From DASXUG01 sp036504995 (GTDB lineage Bacteria > Pseudomonadota > Gammaproteobacteria > Burkholderiales > Methylophilaceae), in NCBI GenBank assembly GCA_036504995.1, contig DASXUG010000009.1:5607-69606 (forward strand): a stretch of 64,000 nt of DNA. Reading direction: 5' to 3'. This document shows, one piece after another, positions 26,026 through 32,845 of this stretch. How positions within the stretch are numbered: the first letter of the stretch is position 1; each line of letters begins with the position of its first letter. The translations under genes were made by a program, and so were the position numbers. The notes beneath the pieces are model-generated. The model saw nothing but the letters and a program-made list of their open reading frames with translations, searched no databases and was not told where the DNA came from.

Positions 26026-27359
26026 ATTTTTTCATGTGCAATGTTTAAATTTATATTCATGCGATCAACTACCCACTGTAAATAAATTATTGTTGTTTCT
26101 CTACTTACGTGTCTCAACTGAGGTTTAATTATTGTAGATACAATGTATTCAGCAGCAATCATAATATCCAATTTATTCTTTTCTGTTTGTTCGCCTTCGA
26201 TTATTTTATCTATCATTGAGCTGTAGCTTTTTAAATGACTCCACAATGTAGTGCAGGCCCAAAAATCTCTGGCTCGATGTGGTGACCAACCTTTAGGTTT
26301 TTCAACGCTACGCCAACCATCGTAAATGCTCTGTTGATTGATTCGAAGCCCCGTTTCTTGATCAAGAAACAAATGAACAGACGCGTCCCTAATTGCAAAC
26401 TGCTCTGACGCTGTACGACCTTTTTTCACTTGAACTCTAAGTGCAACTGCTCTTTCTTTTTTTCGATATGCATCAATTTTCTCTGCAAGGAGTAATGGAA
26501 TATTAATTACACCTTCTGGGCCAATTTTATCTCCATTATCCTGACCATAGTTTTTTCCTTTACAACCATAACGTATTTTTACTTTGAGGAACTGATTGGA
26601 GATTGGAGCCTCAGGATTTCTGATATCCCAGTCGCTTCTATCTAATGGAATTGTGTCTATCCGCCATCCGGCAGCTTCAGATCTACGGATAGCAGTTTCC
26701 AATATTAGTTCAGCAATTAGTCCTCGTACGAGACCTTTTTGTCCATACATTCGCTCGAGCCAAACTTTAACTTCACTTTCCGAAGGGATTTTTTTTAGAT
26801 TCTTAATTTCTCTCATTTTCCCCTTACGAATTGAGACGTCTTTAGAAAGGTGACCAACAGAGCTAATCGCAGATGGGGTCTTGAATTTGATAACTTTTGA
26901 GGGCACATGAAACTCACTTCTCAGCCCCTTAGCAGAAGCCCAATTTAGATATTCACAAGCAGTCGCAACTCTTGCATTTATAGTGCTTGGAGATAATCCT
27001 CTTTTTGTAAGTGACCAAATGCCCTCGGCCATTTCTTTTTGGTATCTGCCCACTATGTCTTGAGAATATTCAAGTGATAAAGGCTCTAGTGATCGGTGAT
27101 CGCACCAGCTAAGAAAATTACAAAGCCGATCTCCGTAGTTCTTAATAGAAATTGGTGTAGGTGGGACGGAAACGTAACTTTGATTTGCACTCACTCCAGG
27201 ACTCCATACCCCTAGTGCACGATCAATGAGAAACATACTCCCATTTCTATGATATCCAGGAGAGGAATGAAATATACATGGGATATTCGAAACTAAACCA
27301 AAACCTCTTTTTACAAGTAGCTCTGGGTTAGGATAGACTAATTTATAATCAAATTTCAT
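26007..27359 (-). CDS. Tyrosine recombinase, catalytically complete (first in operon)
   Basis: This is a 450-residue integrase-family protein at the outer end of the operon. The catalytic set is present: Arg225 (TAIRRSEAAGW), His361/Arg364 (SPHRARDF), His417 and Tyr426 (RHVSRETTIIY). The region at residues ~70-145 resembles the SAM-like core-binding domain. It starts ~95 bp from the broken SDR gene and reads inward, as the first recombinase gene does in Tn554-type elements. The leader holds an inverted repeat, 27386-27413. Confidence 0.88.
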   Translation of the reverse strand: MKFDYKLVYPNPELLVKRGFGLVSNIPCIFHSSPGYHRNGSMFLIDRALGVWSPGVSANQSYVSVPPTPISIKNYGDRLCNFLSWCDHRSLEPLSLEYSQDIVGRYQKEMAEGIWSLTKRGLSPSTINARVATACEYLNWASAKGLRSEFHVPSKVIKFKTPSAISSVGHLSKDVSIRKGKMREIKNLKKIPSESEVKVWLERMYGQKGLVRGLIAELILETAIRRSEAAGWRIDTIPLDRSDWDIRNPEAPISNQFLKVKIRYGCKGKNYGQDNGDKIGPEGVINIPLLLAEKIDAYRKKERAVALRVQVKKGRTASEQFAIRDASVHLFLDQETGLRINQQSIYDGWRSVEKPKGWSPHRARDFWACTTLWSHLKSYSSMIDKIIEGEQTEKNKLDIMIAAEYIVSTIIKPQLRHVSRETTIIYLQWVVDRMNINLNIAHEKMWDGLG

Positions 27360-27385
27360 ATCTAACTAAATTTAAACTCACTATA

Positions 27386-27413
27386 TTAAGATATTCTAAT
27401 TATGATATCTTAA
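27386..27413. repeat. Inverted repeat at the element end
   Basis: The arms TTAAGATAT and ATATCTTAA are perfect, with a 10-nt spacer. TCTAA also recurs at 27361, 27395 and 27426. It lies between the first recombinase gene and the junction, so it may be a recombinase binding site or the operon's operator. Confidence 0.5.
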
Positions 27414-27453
27414 ATTAGGTTCAAATCTAATACTATTTATCACCCCTATAAAT

Positions 27454-27681
27454 ATTCGCACGCCAATGACCGACATTAACGAATATTCTATGCCGTTTTT
27501 GATGGAAGTCGATGTGGCAGCCAAGAAGTTTGTTCAGGCCATTGCCGACAAAAAGCGCTTTGTTATTATCCCTTGGCAAATGGGCGCAGTGGCGAAACTG
27601 ATGCGGTTAATTCCACCTGTCTTGTGGGATTTCTTAGCCAAAAATGCTCCGCATAAATCTCGTGGCAACATCAAAAGCTAG
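27454..27681 (+). pseudogene. 3' remnant of a short-chain dehydrogenase gene cut by the element
   Basis: The frame encodes IRTPMTDINEYSMPFLM followed by a basic C-terminal helix pair ending at a stop. This is the C-terminal part of a classical SDR oxidoreductase, where a PGFIRTPMT-type motif follows the active site by ~35 residues. The Rossmann region, catalytic Tyr-x3-Lys and everything upstream of this motif are missing. Homology stops abruptly at about 27454, next to the recombinase operon. The simplest reading is insertion of the element into the SDR gene, with the 5' part now at the far end of the island. Confidence 0.75.
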
Positions 27682-27684
27682 CCA

Positions 27685-27897
27685 CTATTTAGTATTAGCC
27701 CGTTCCTTTTCGTATTCTTCATACGTTTTCTTATTCGCATTTTCTAAGCAGCGCTCGGCCTCAGAAGGCGGTTGCAGGCGGCATTGATTCTCAGCACCCT
27801 GCTTCGCGCCTTCGTACCATGCCTGCGTGGTGCAAGCTGAGGCTATCGTTGCCGCTAGGCACAAGGCTAATATATTAAACGCTTTATTTAGTTTCAT
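27685..27897 (-). CDS. Small predicted lipoprotein
   Basis: This is a 70-residue protein with a lipoprotein signal (ILALCLAATIASAC; lipobox ASAC, lipidated Cys near residue 22). The mature part is short, hydrophilic and charged, ending in EEYEKERANTK, with two more cysteines. I chose ATG 27897 because it gives a proper signal peptide; the open frame extends further upstream without a signal. It lies just downstream of ettA on the same strand. The function is unknown. Confidence 0.65.
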   Translation of the reverse strand: MKLNKAFNILALCLAATIASACTTQAWYEGAKQGAENQCRLQPPSEAERCLENANKKTYEEYEKERANTK

Positions 27898-27907
27898 ACG
27901 TTTCCAA

Positions 27908-29572
27908 TTATCGGGTGATTGGTTTGTATCGAATACGCCTAGGTTTAGCACCTTCTTCACCCAGACGTTTTTTCTTATCGGCTTCATATTCCTGATAATT
28001 GCCGTTGAAGAACGTCCATTGTGATTCTCCTTCTGCGGCCAGTATATGCGTTGCAATACGGTCTAGGAACCAGCGGTCATGGGAAATCACCAGCACGCAA
28101 CCAGCGAATTCTAGCAGGGCGTCTTCTAGCGCACGTAAGGTTTCCACATCTAAGTCGTTTGAGGGTTCATCCAGTAATAATACATTGCCGCCAGAGATCA
28201 GGGTTTTCGCTAGGTGCAAACGCCCTCGTTCACCGCCTGAGAGTTGGCCCACCACTTTTTGCTGATCGCCACCCTTGAAGTTGAAGCGGCCAATATAGGC
28301 ACGTGAGGGAGTTTCGTAACGCCCAACCGTTAATATGTCCGATCCGCCCGAAATCTCGTCAAACACCGTTTTGGTGTCACTTAAGTTGTCGCGGCTTTGA
28401 TCTACATAAGCGAGCTTTACCGTTTGACCAATGTTGACTTCACCAGAATCTGGTTGTTCTTTACCCGTAATCATTTTAAATATGGTGGATTTACCTGCGC
28501 CGTTAGGGCCAATCACACCAACAATGGCACCAGCAGGTACGGTAAAGCTCAAATTGTCGATCAATAAACGGTCACCAAAGGCTTTGGTCACATTGTTAAA
28601 CTCGATAACCTGATCGCCTAAACGCTCACCCACAGGGATAAATATTTCCTGAGTTTCGTTACGTTTTTGATATTCAGCACTCGCCAGTTCTTCATAGCGG
28701 GCAATACGTGCCTTGCTCTTGGCTTGACGCGCTTTCGGATTTTGACGCACCCACTCAAGCTCGGTATTTAAGGCTTTGCGGCGTGCGGATTCTTGCGACT
28801 CTTCTTGTTTTAAGCGTTCTTGTTTCTGATCCAACCAGCTAGAGTAATTGCCTTTCCATGGAATACCATGACCGCGGTCTAGCTCTAAAATCCACTCGGC
28901 CGCATTATCTAAGAAGTAACGATCATGGGTGACTGCAACCACAGTGCCGGGGAAGCGCACTAAAAATTGCTCCAGCCATTCTACAGACTCTGCATCCAGA
29001 TGGTTAGTAGGTTCATCCAGTAGCAACATATCTGGTTTGGAAAGTAATAGCTTGCACAATGCTACGCGACGTTTTTCACCGCCTGATAGGGGGCCGATTT
29101 TTGCATCCCACGCAGGTAAGCGTAATGCATCCGCAGCGATTTCTAATTGATGCTCAACGTCGGAACCGCTGGCAGCAATGATGTTCTCATACTTGGCCTG
29201 CTCATCTGCCAATTTATCAAAGTCAGCATCGGGTTCAGCGTAAGCGGCGTAAATCTCTTCTAACTTTTGCTTGGCTTCCATCACCGCACCCATGCCGCTT
29301 TCCACCTCTTCACGCACGGTTTTCTCGGGGTCTAATTGCGGTTCCTGTGGCAAATAACCGATAGAGATATTAGGTAAATGTTGAACATCGCCCTCAATTT
29401 CTTTATCCACCCCAGCCATAATGCGCAGCACGGTTGATTTGCCTGAGCCGTTTAAGCCGAGCAAGCCAATCTTTGCACCTGGGAAAAAAGACAGTGAAAT
29501 GTCTTTAATAATTTGACGTTTAGGGGGGACTATTTTGCTCACACGGAGCATCGACATTACATATTGGGCCAT
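27908..29572 (-). CDS. ettA: EttA, ABC-F translational throttle ATPase
   Basis: EttA binds the ribosomal E site and gates entry into elongation according to the ATP/ADP ratio. The protein (554 residues from ATG 29572) has two ABC domains: Walker A GLNGSGKST with signature LSGGEKRR, and Walker A GPNGAGKST with signature LSGGERGR. A charged linker lies between them, and the C-terminus YKPITR is typical of EttA. There are no membrane helices. The start MAQYVMSMLRVSK fits the family; the frame extends four codons further upstream. It is core genome, next to the island junction. Confidence 0.93.
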   Translation of the reverse strand: MAQYVMSMLRVSKIVPPKRQIIKDISLSFFPGAKIGLLGLNGSGKSTVLRIMAGVDKEIEGDVQHLPNISIGYLPQEPQLDPEKTVREEVESGMGAVMEAKQKLEEIYAAYAEPDADFDKLADEQAKYENIIAASGSDVEHQLEIAADALRLPAWDAKIGPLSGGEKRRVALCKLLLSKPDMLLLDEPTNHLDAESVEWLEQFLVRFPGTVVAVTHDRYFLDNAAEWILELDRGHGIPWKGNYSSWLDQKQERLKQEESQESARRKALNTELEWVRQNPKARQAKSKARIARYEELASAEYQKRNETQEIFIPVGERLGDQVIEFNNVTKAFGDRLLIDNLSFTVPAGAIVGVIGPNGAGKSTIFKMITGKEQPDSGEVNIGQTVKLAYVDQSRDNLSDTKTVFDEISGGSDILTVGRYETPSRAYIGRFNFKGGDQQKVVGQLSGGERGRLHLAKTLISGGNVLLLDEPSNDLDVETLRALEDALLEFAGCVLVISHDRWFLDRIATHILAAEGESQWTFFNGNYQEYEADKKKRLGEEGAKPRRIRYKPITR

Positions 29573-29758
29573 TTTTAGTTTCAAGCAATCACAAAAACGT
29601 TAGCTTACTGTATTGCGCACCACTTGTGTATCACTCAGTTTGTTTATCATTCAATCAATATGCACAAGTTTTAGCTTGCCTTGTAACAAACTGGTACTAT
29701 CCATCCCTAATTAATATAAGCATCAATACTTAACAATAAACACTATAGAATAAACGCC

Positions 29759-30289
29759 ATGGCACTCAAATCTACAATCTACAAAGCTGAGCTTAATGTC
29801 GCAGATATGGATCGTCACTATTATCAGCAACATAGCCTAACCCTTGCCCGTCACCCGTCAGAGACTGAGGAGCGCCTGATGGTGCGGTTAATTGCATTTA
29901 CTTTATTCGCTTCCGAAACGCTGGCTTTTGGTAAAGGTTTGAGTGACGATGAAGAGCCAGATTTATGGCAAAAAGACCTGACAGGTGCTATAGAACTATG
30001 GGTGGAAGTGGGTTTGCCCGACGAGCGCATCATCCGTAAAGCTTGTGGACGTGCAAGCAAAGTCGCTGTTGTTATCTATGGTGGCAGAGCAGCGGATATG
30101 TGGTGGAGCCAAAACAGTAAAGCCTTATTAAAATTAAATAACTTAACGGTTATCAATCTACCTGAGACGGATAGCTTAACTAAAGCCTGCTCTCGCAATA
30201 TGGAAATCAGTTGCACCACACAAGACTCACAGATTTTAGTAAGTTATGATCAAGATAGCTTTGATATTGTACCCATCACGCTTATGTGA
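29759..30289 (+). CDS. yaeQ: YaeQ family protein
   Basis: This is a 176-residue cytoplasmic protein of the YaeQ family, recognised by the start ALKSTIYKAELNVADMDRHYY, HPSETEERLMVRLIAF and LWVEVGLPDE. The fold is related to PD-(D/E)XK nucleases (the conserved Glu/Asp/Gln pattern includes DEEPDLW and IELWVEVG), but its cellular role is uncertain. It is a single gene, convergent with the XRE-cupin regulator. Confidence 0.9.
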   Translation: MALKSTIYKAELNVADMDRHYYQQHSLTLARHPSETEERLMVRLIAFTLFASETLAFGKGLSDDEEPDLWQKDLTGAIELWVEVGLPDERIIRKACGRASKVAVVIYGGRAADMWWSQNSKALLKLNNLTVINLPETDSLTKACSRNMEISCTTQDSQILVSYDQDSFDIVPITLM

Positions 30290-30320
30290 CCCTGAAAACC
30301 GCTAAATTCGTTTCAATTAA

Positions 30321-30959
30321 CTACAATTCAAAATTCTCTTTATCTGGCGCGTCATAGTGAATGATAGACAGAAATTTGATTGGAGTTTCGATAAGATTTT
30401 CTGGGCGATGTGGGACTTCACCTTGAAACGTGAGTGAATCGCCGCTCGTTAATACAAAAGTATCTTTACCGACTCGATACTCAAGTTTGCCCTCAAGCAT
30501 ATGGATAAATTCAGTTCCTGGGTGTTCAAATGCGGGGAATTCTTCGTGTGAGTCTTCAAGCGTAATTAAAAAAGGTTCAAAGGTTTTATGCGGGCCTTGG
30601 TCATAGGCGAGCAATTGGTAGGTATGTCCAACCTTGGTGCCCCTTCTTACGACTTCCATGCCTTGGTCTTTTTTTACAAGCTGAGCCGCGCCGCGAGGTA
30701 GGTTGTAATTCTGGAATAACTTGGCGAGCGTGACGCCCAAGGCATTGGCCAATTGTTCTAACGTTTCTAGGCTGGTAGCGGCTAGATTATTCTCAATTTT
30801 ACTGAGCATGCCGCGGCTGATTCCGGCCCGTTCTGATACTTCTGCAATGGTTAGGTTGTGCTCTAAGCGGAGTTGTCGAATAGTCGTGCCTAAATGGCGC
30901 CCTAATGATTTATTGCGCTCATCCGTTTTTACGTCTTCAGTTTCTTGTTTTTCCGTCAT
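30321..30959 (-). CDS. XRE-cupin transcriptional regulator
   Basis: This is a 212-residue regulator with an N-terminal XRE helix-turn-helix (residues ~22-75: IRQLRLEHNLTIAEVSERAG, then SRGMLSKIENNLAATSLETL). A C-terminal cupin sensor domain follows (HPGTEFIHMLEGKLEYRVG to SIIHYDAP). This architecture often controls amino-acid, amine or polyamine catabolism. It is divergent from the Fae-like gene, next to the NMG operon, so it is the best candidate regulator of both. ATG 30959 is preferred to an in-frame GTG at 30983. The effector is unknown; glutamate-linked C1 intermediates are plausible. Confidence 0.88.
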   Translation of the reverse strand: MTEKQETEDVKTDERNKSLGRHLGTTIRQLRLEHNLTIAEVSERAGISRGMLSKIENNLAATSLETLEQLANALGVTLAKLFQNYNLPRGAAQLVKKDQGMEVVRRGTKVGHTYQLLAYDQGPHKTFEPFLITLEDSHEEFPAFEHPGTEFIHMLEGKLEYRVGKDTFVLTSGDSLTFQGEVPHRPENLIETPIKFLSIIHYDAPDKENFEL

Positions 30960-31068
30960 ATCAATGTCCGTCCCAGTTAGCACCCCGAATATTACAAGAG
31001 ACTTAACGCAGGCAGTAAAAAAATCTTTGACGCCCAGTCTTAAAGAAATTATACCAAACAGTCAAAAT

Positions 31069-31098
31069 AGTTTCACTATGGTAATAATAGTTGATGTA
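31069..31098. promoter_or_regulatory. AGTTTCA-type box pair upstream of the Fae-like gene
   Basis: AGTTTCACTA at 31069 and AGTTGATGTA at 31089 are spaced exactly 20 bp apart. The same spacing recurs with AGTTT boxes before mgdA. The second box here is weak. The pair may be a site for the neighbouring XRE-cupin regulator. Confidence 0.4.
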
Positions 31099-31125
31099 AA
31101 ATAAATTTTAGTTTTTTGCGTAACG

Positions 31126-31152
31126 GTTGAATTAAACCACTGTTGAATTAAA
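31126..31152. repeat. Direct repeat before the Fae-like gene
   Basis: GTTGAATTAAA occurs twice exactly, at 31126 and 31142, a 16-bp period, 50 bp upstream of the start. It may be an activator site close to the promoter. Confidence 0.45.
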
Positions 31153-31201
31153 TTATATTTTTTTACATGTATGTAAATGAGTGAGTGATGAGGAGCATAT
31201 T

Positions 31202-31750
31202 TTGAGTGAAAGAATTGTAATGCGCACAGGCGAGGCCTTAGTAGCTGGCGGGCCTCCTGGTACGGCGGCTGAACCCGAAATTATTATCGGCGAGTTAGAT
31301 GGGCCAGTCGGAACCGCGATTGCTACTTTGACGGGTGATCAGGTGGCGGGTCATACTCGTGTGTTTGCTTTGTTAAATACCGATATTCAGGTAAGGCCAG
31401 TGACGCTAATGGTGAGTAAAGTCACGGTGAAGGAAACCAAATACACCAATATTTTAATGGGTACGGTGCAAGCGGCGATTGCTAATGGCGTGCTGGACGC
31501 GGTGCGGGCGGGTGATATTCCTAAAGAGCGTGCGAACGATTTAGGGATTATTGTTTCTGTCTGGTTGAATCCGATGGTGACTAAAGACGAGAAGCTAGAT
31601 CATAAAATTTTGTTTGATATTCATCGTAAAGCGACCGCGCTGGCGATTCACAAAGCCATGACCAATACGCCTAGTATTGACTGGTTGCTGGAGAACCAAG
31701 ATAAAATTACCCACAAATATTTCCAGATGGGCTTAGACGGAAAGTTGTAA
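31202..31750 (+). CDS. Formaldehyde-activating enzyme (Fae) homologue lacking the catalytic His
   Basis: Fae condenses formaldehyde with tetrahydromethanopterin. This 182-residue protein has the Fae fold signatures GEALVAG, EIIIG, RPVTLMVSKVTVK and a C-terminal helical region. The TTG at 31202 is used because GAGGAG lies 6 nt upstream. In canonical Fae the segment reads AHIDLIIG, with the catalytic His. Here it is AEPEIIIG, so the His position is Glu24. It is therefore a Fae2/Fae3-like paralogue, perhaps a formaldehyde-binding or regulatory protein. Its position between the regulator and the NMG operon fits a C1 role, since NMG oxidation yields a formaldehyde-level unit. Confidence 0.85.
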   Translation: MSERIVMRTGEALVAGGPPGTAAEPEIIIGELDGPVGTAIATLTGDQVAGHTRVFALLNTDIQVRPVTLMVSKVTVKETKYTNILMGTVQAAIANGVLDAVRAGDIPKERANDLGIIVSVWLNPMVTKDEKLDHKILFDIHRKATALAIHKAMTNTPSIDWLLENQDKITHKYFQMGLDGKL

Positions 31751-31757
31751 GTTAGCG

Positions 31758-32561
31758 CTACTTGCTTGCCCAATCGAGGCAGGTTTGCAGCAACGCTGAT
31801 AGAAGTGGTTTAACATTGTTGGCCAATTCCGAGTCATATTTATATGGAGCGCTTTCCTCCATATAAATATGTTGGCTCATTTCAAGCTGTACCGCATGTA
31901 TATTCTTGCTTGGCATGCCGTAATGTCTGGTGATGTAACCACCCTTAAATCGACCATTGAAAACGTAGCTGTAATTCTTAGCATATGAGGATTCTTGCAT
32001 GGTCAAGGCCAGCGCCTGTTGCAAGGATGCGTCACATGACGTGGTGTCTGCGGTACCGAAATTCAGGTCTGGTAATTGACCAGTAAAAAATCTGGGTACT
32101 TGTGATGCGATAGAGTGCGCATCCCATAACACAGCAATACCATGAATGGCGTGTATTCTTTCCAGTTCAGTAGTTAGCTTTTGGTGATAAGGTCGCCAAT
32201 ACTGATCAATCCGTTGCTGTATCTCACGCTCATCAGGTTGTGCTCCGTCCAGATATATTGCCTCTTTAGCAAAGGTATCGATAGGGCATAAGCCCGTTAC
32301 ATCTTGCCCAGGATACAGCGAAGTATTTTCGGGTGATCTGTTTAGGTCAATCACATAGCGCGCATATTCTGCCTCTAGAATGGAGATGTTGTAGTCTTGC
32401 GCCATGTCATAAAGCAAGTCTAAATGCCAATCAACATCTGGCAGTCGCTGGGCTTCAGTGGTTAGGCGGCATGCAATTTCTTTGGGTAACGCTGTTCCAA
32501 CATGCGGTATTGAGATGAGTAAAGGGCTATTCCCTTCACGAAAATGATAAGCATGGCGCAT
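31758..32561 (-). CDS. N-formylglutamate amidohydrolase (HutG-type)
   Basis: The enzyme hydrolyses N-formylglutamate to formate and glutamate. The 267 residues carry family motifs SIPHVGTALP, DVDWHLDLLYD, VIDLNRSPENTSLYPG, LWDAHSIASQVPRFFTG and GMPSKNIHAVQLEMSQ; the Asp, His and Glu residues there would bind metal. No other hut (histidine) genes are near, so histidine breakdown is not the obvious context. It lies between the Fae homologue and the divergent NMG operon. It may salvage N-formylglutamate formed as a by-product of N-methylglutamate oxidation; that is inference. Confidence 0.87.
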   Translation of the reverse strand: MRHAYHFREGNSPLLISIPHVGTALPKEIACRLTTEAQRLPDVDWHLDLLYDMAQDYNISILEAEYARYVIDLNRSPENTSLYPGQDVTGLCPIDTFAKEAIYLDGAQPDEREIQQRIDQYWRPYHQKLTTELERIHAIHGIAVLWDAHSIASQVPRFFTGQLPDLNFGTADTTSCDASLQQALALTMQESSYAKNYSYVFNGRFKGGYITRHYGMPSKNIHAVQLEMSQHIYMEESAPYKYDSELANNVKPLLSALLQTCLDWASK

Positions 32562-32670
32562 ATGGTTTTCTCCTGCGGTATTGGCTACATACTACTTATG
32601 TATTACTGCTAAATTTCCATTTTATCTAAGTCGTTCATATTGCTAGCAAACATGGGGTGACTTTAACATA

Positions 32671-32775
32671 AGTTTCATTACAATTAAAAAAGTTTCATTT
32701 TGATATTGACATGGGTAATTCAGATATGGCCTAATACGCTCATCAAGTTTCCTTTTAGGAAAAAAAGTTTATTTG
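32671..32775. promoter_or_regulatory. Two pairs of AGTTT boxes in the NMG operon promoter region
   Basis: AGTTTCATTA (32671), AGTTTCATTT (32691), AGTTTCCTTT (32746) and AGTTTATTTG (32766) form two pairs, each spaced 20 bp, about two helical turns. They fill the 284-bp region between the HutG-type gene and mgdA. They look like binding sites for a dimeric regulator controlling the methylamine genes. Confidence 0.55.
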
Positions 32776-32845
32776 ATCCTGTGTGATCAGAATAAATCGT
32801 TTGTGATATTAAAACTTAAAAAAATAGGTTTCATGGAGTTAAGAC

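Larger units (their letters stand above)
21200..27453 (-). mobile_element. Recombinase-trio module and right end of an integrated island
   Basis: Four overlapping or nearly touching minus-strand genes encode three large tyrosine-recombinase-family proteins and a small HTH/coiled-coil partner. They read inward from a junction with a truncated SDR gene. The layout is that of Tn554 (TnpA, TnpB, TnpC) and gamma-mobile-trio islands, but with one recombinase more. The junction lies near 27440-27456. The left end of the element is not seen and may be outside the window. Confidence 0.7.

Noticed and set aside
27685..28056. 123-codon version of the small lipoprotein gene
   Set aside because: The first 53 codons lie inside the ettA 3' end and hide the lipoprotein signal; ATG 27897 gives a sound signal peptide.
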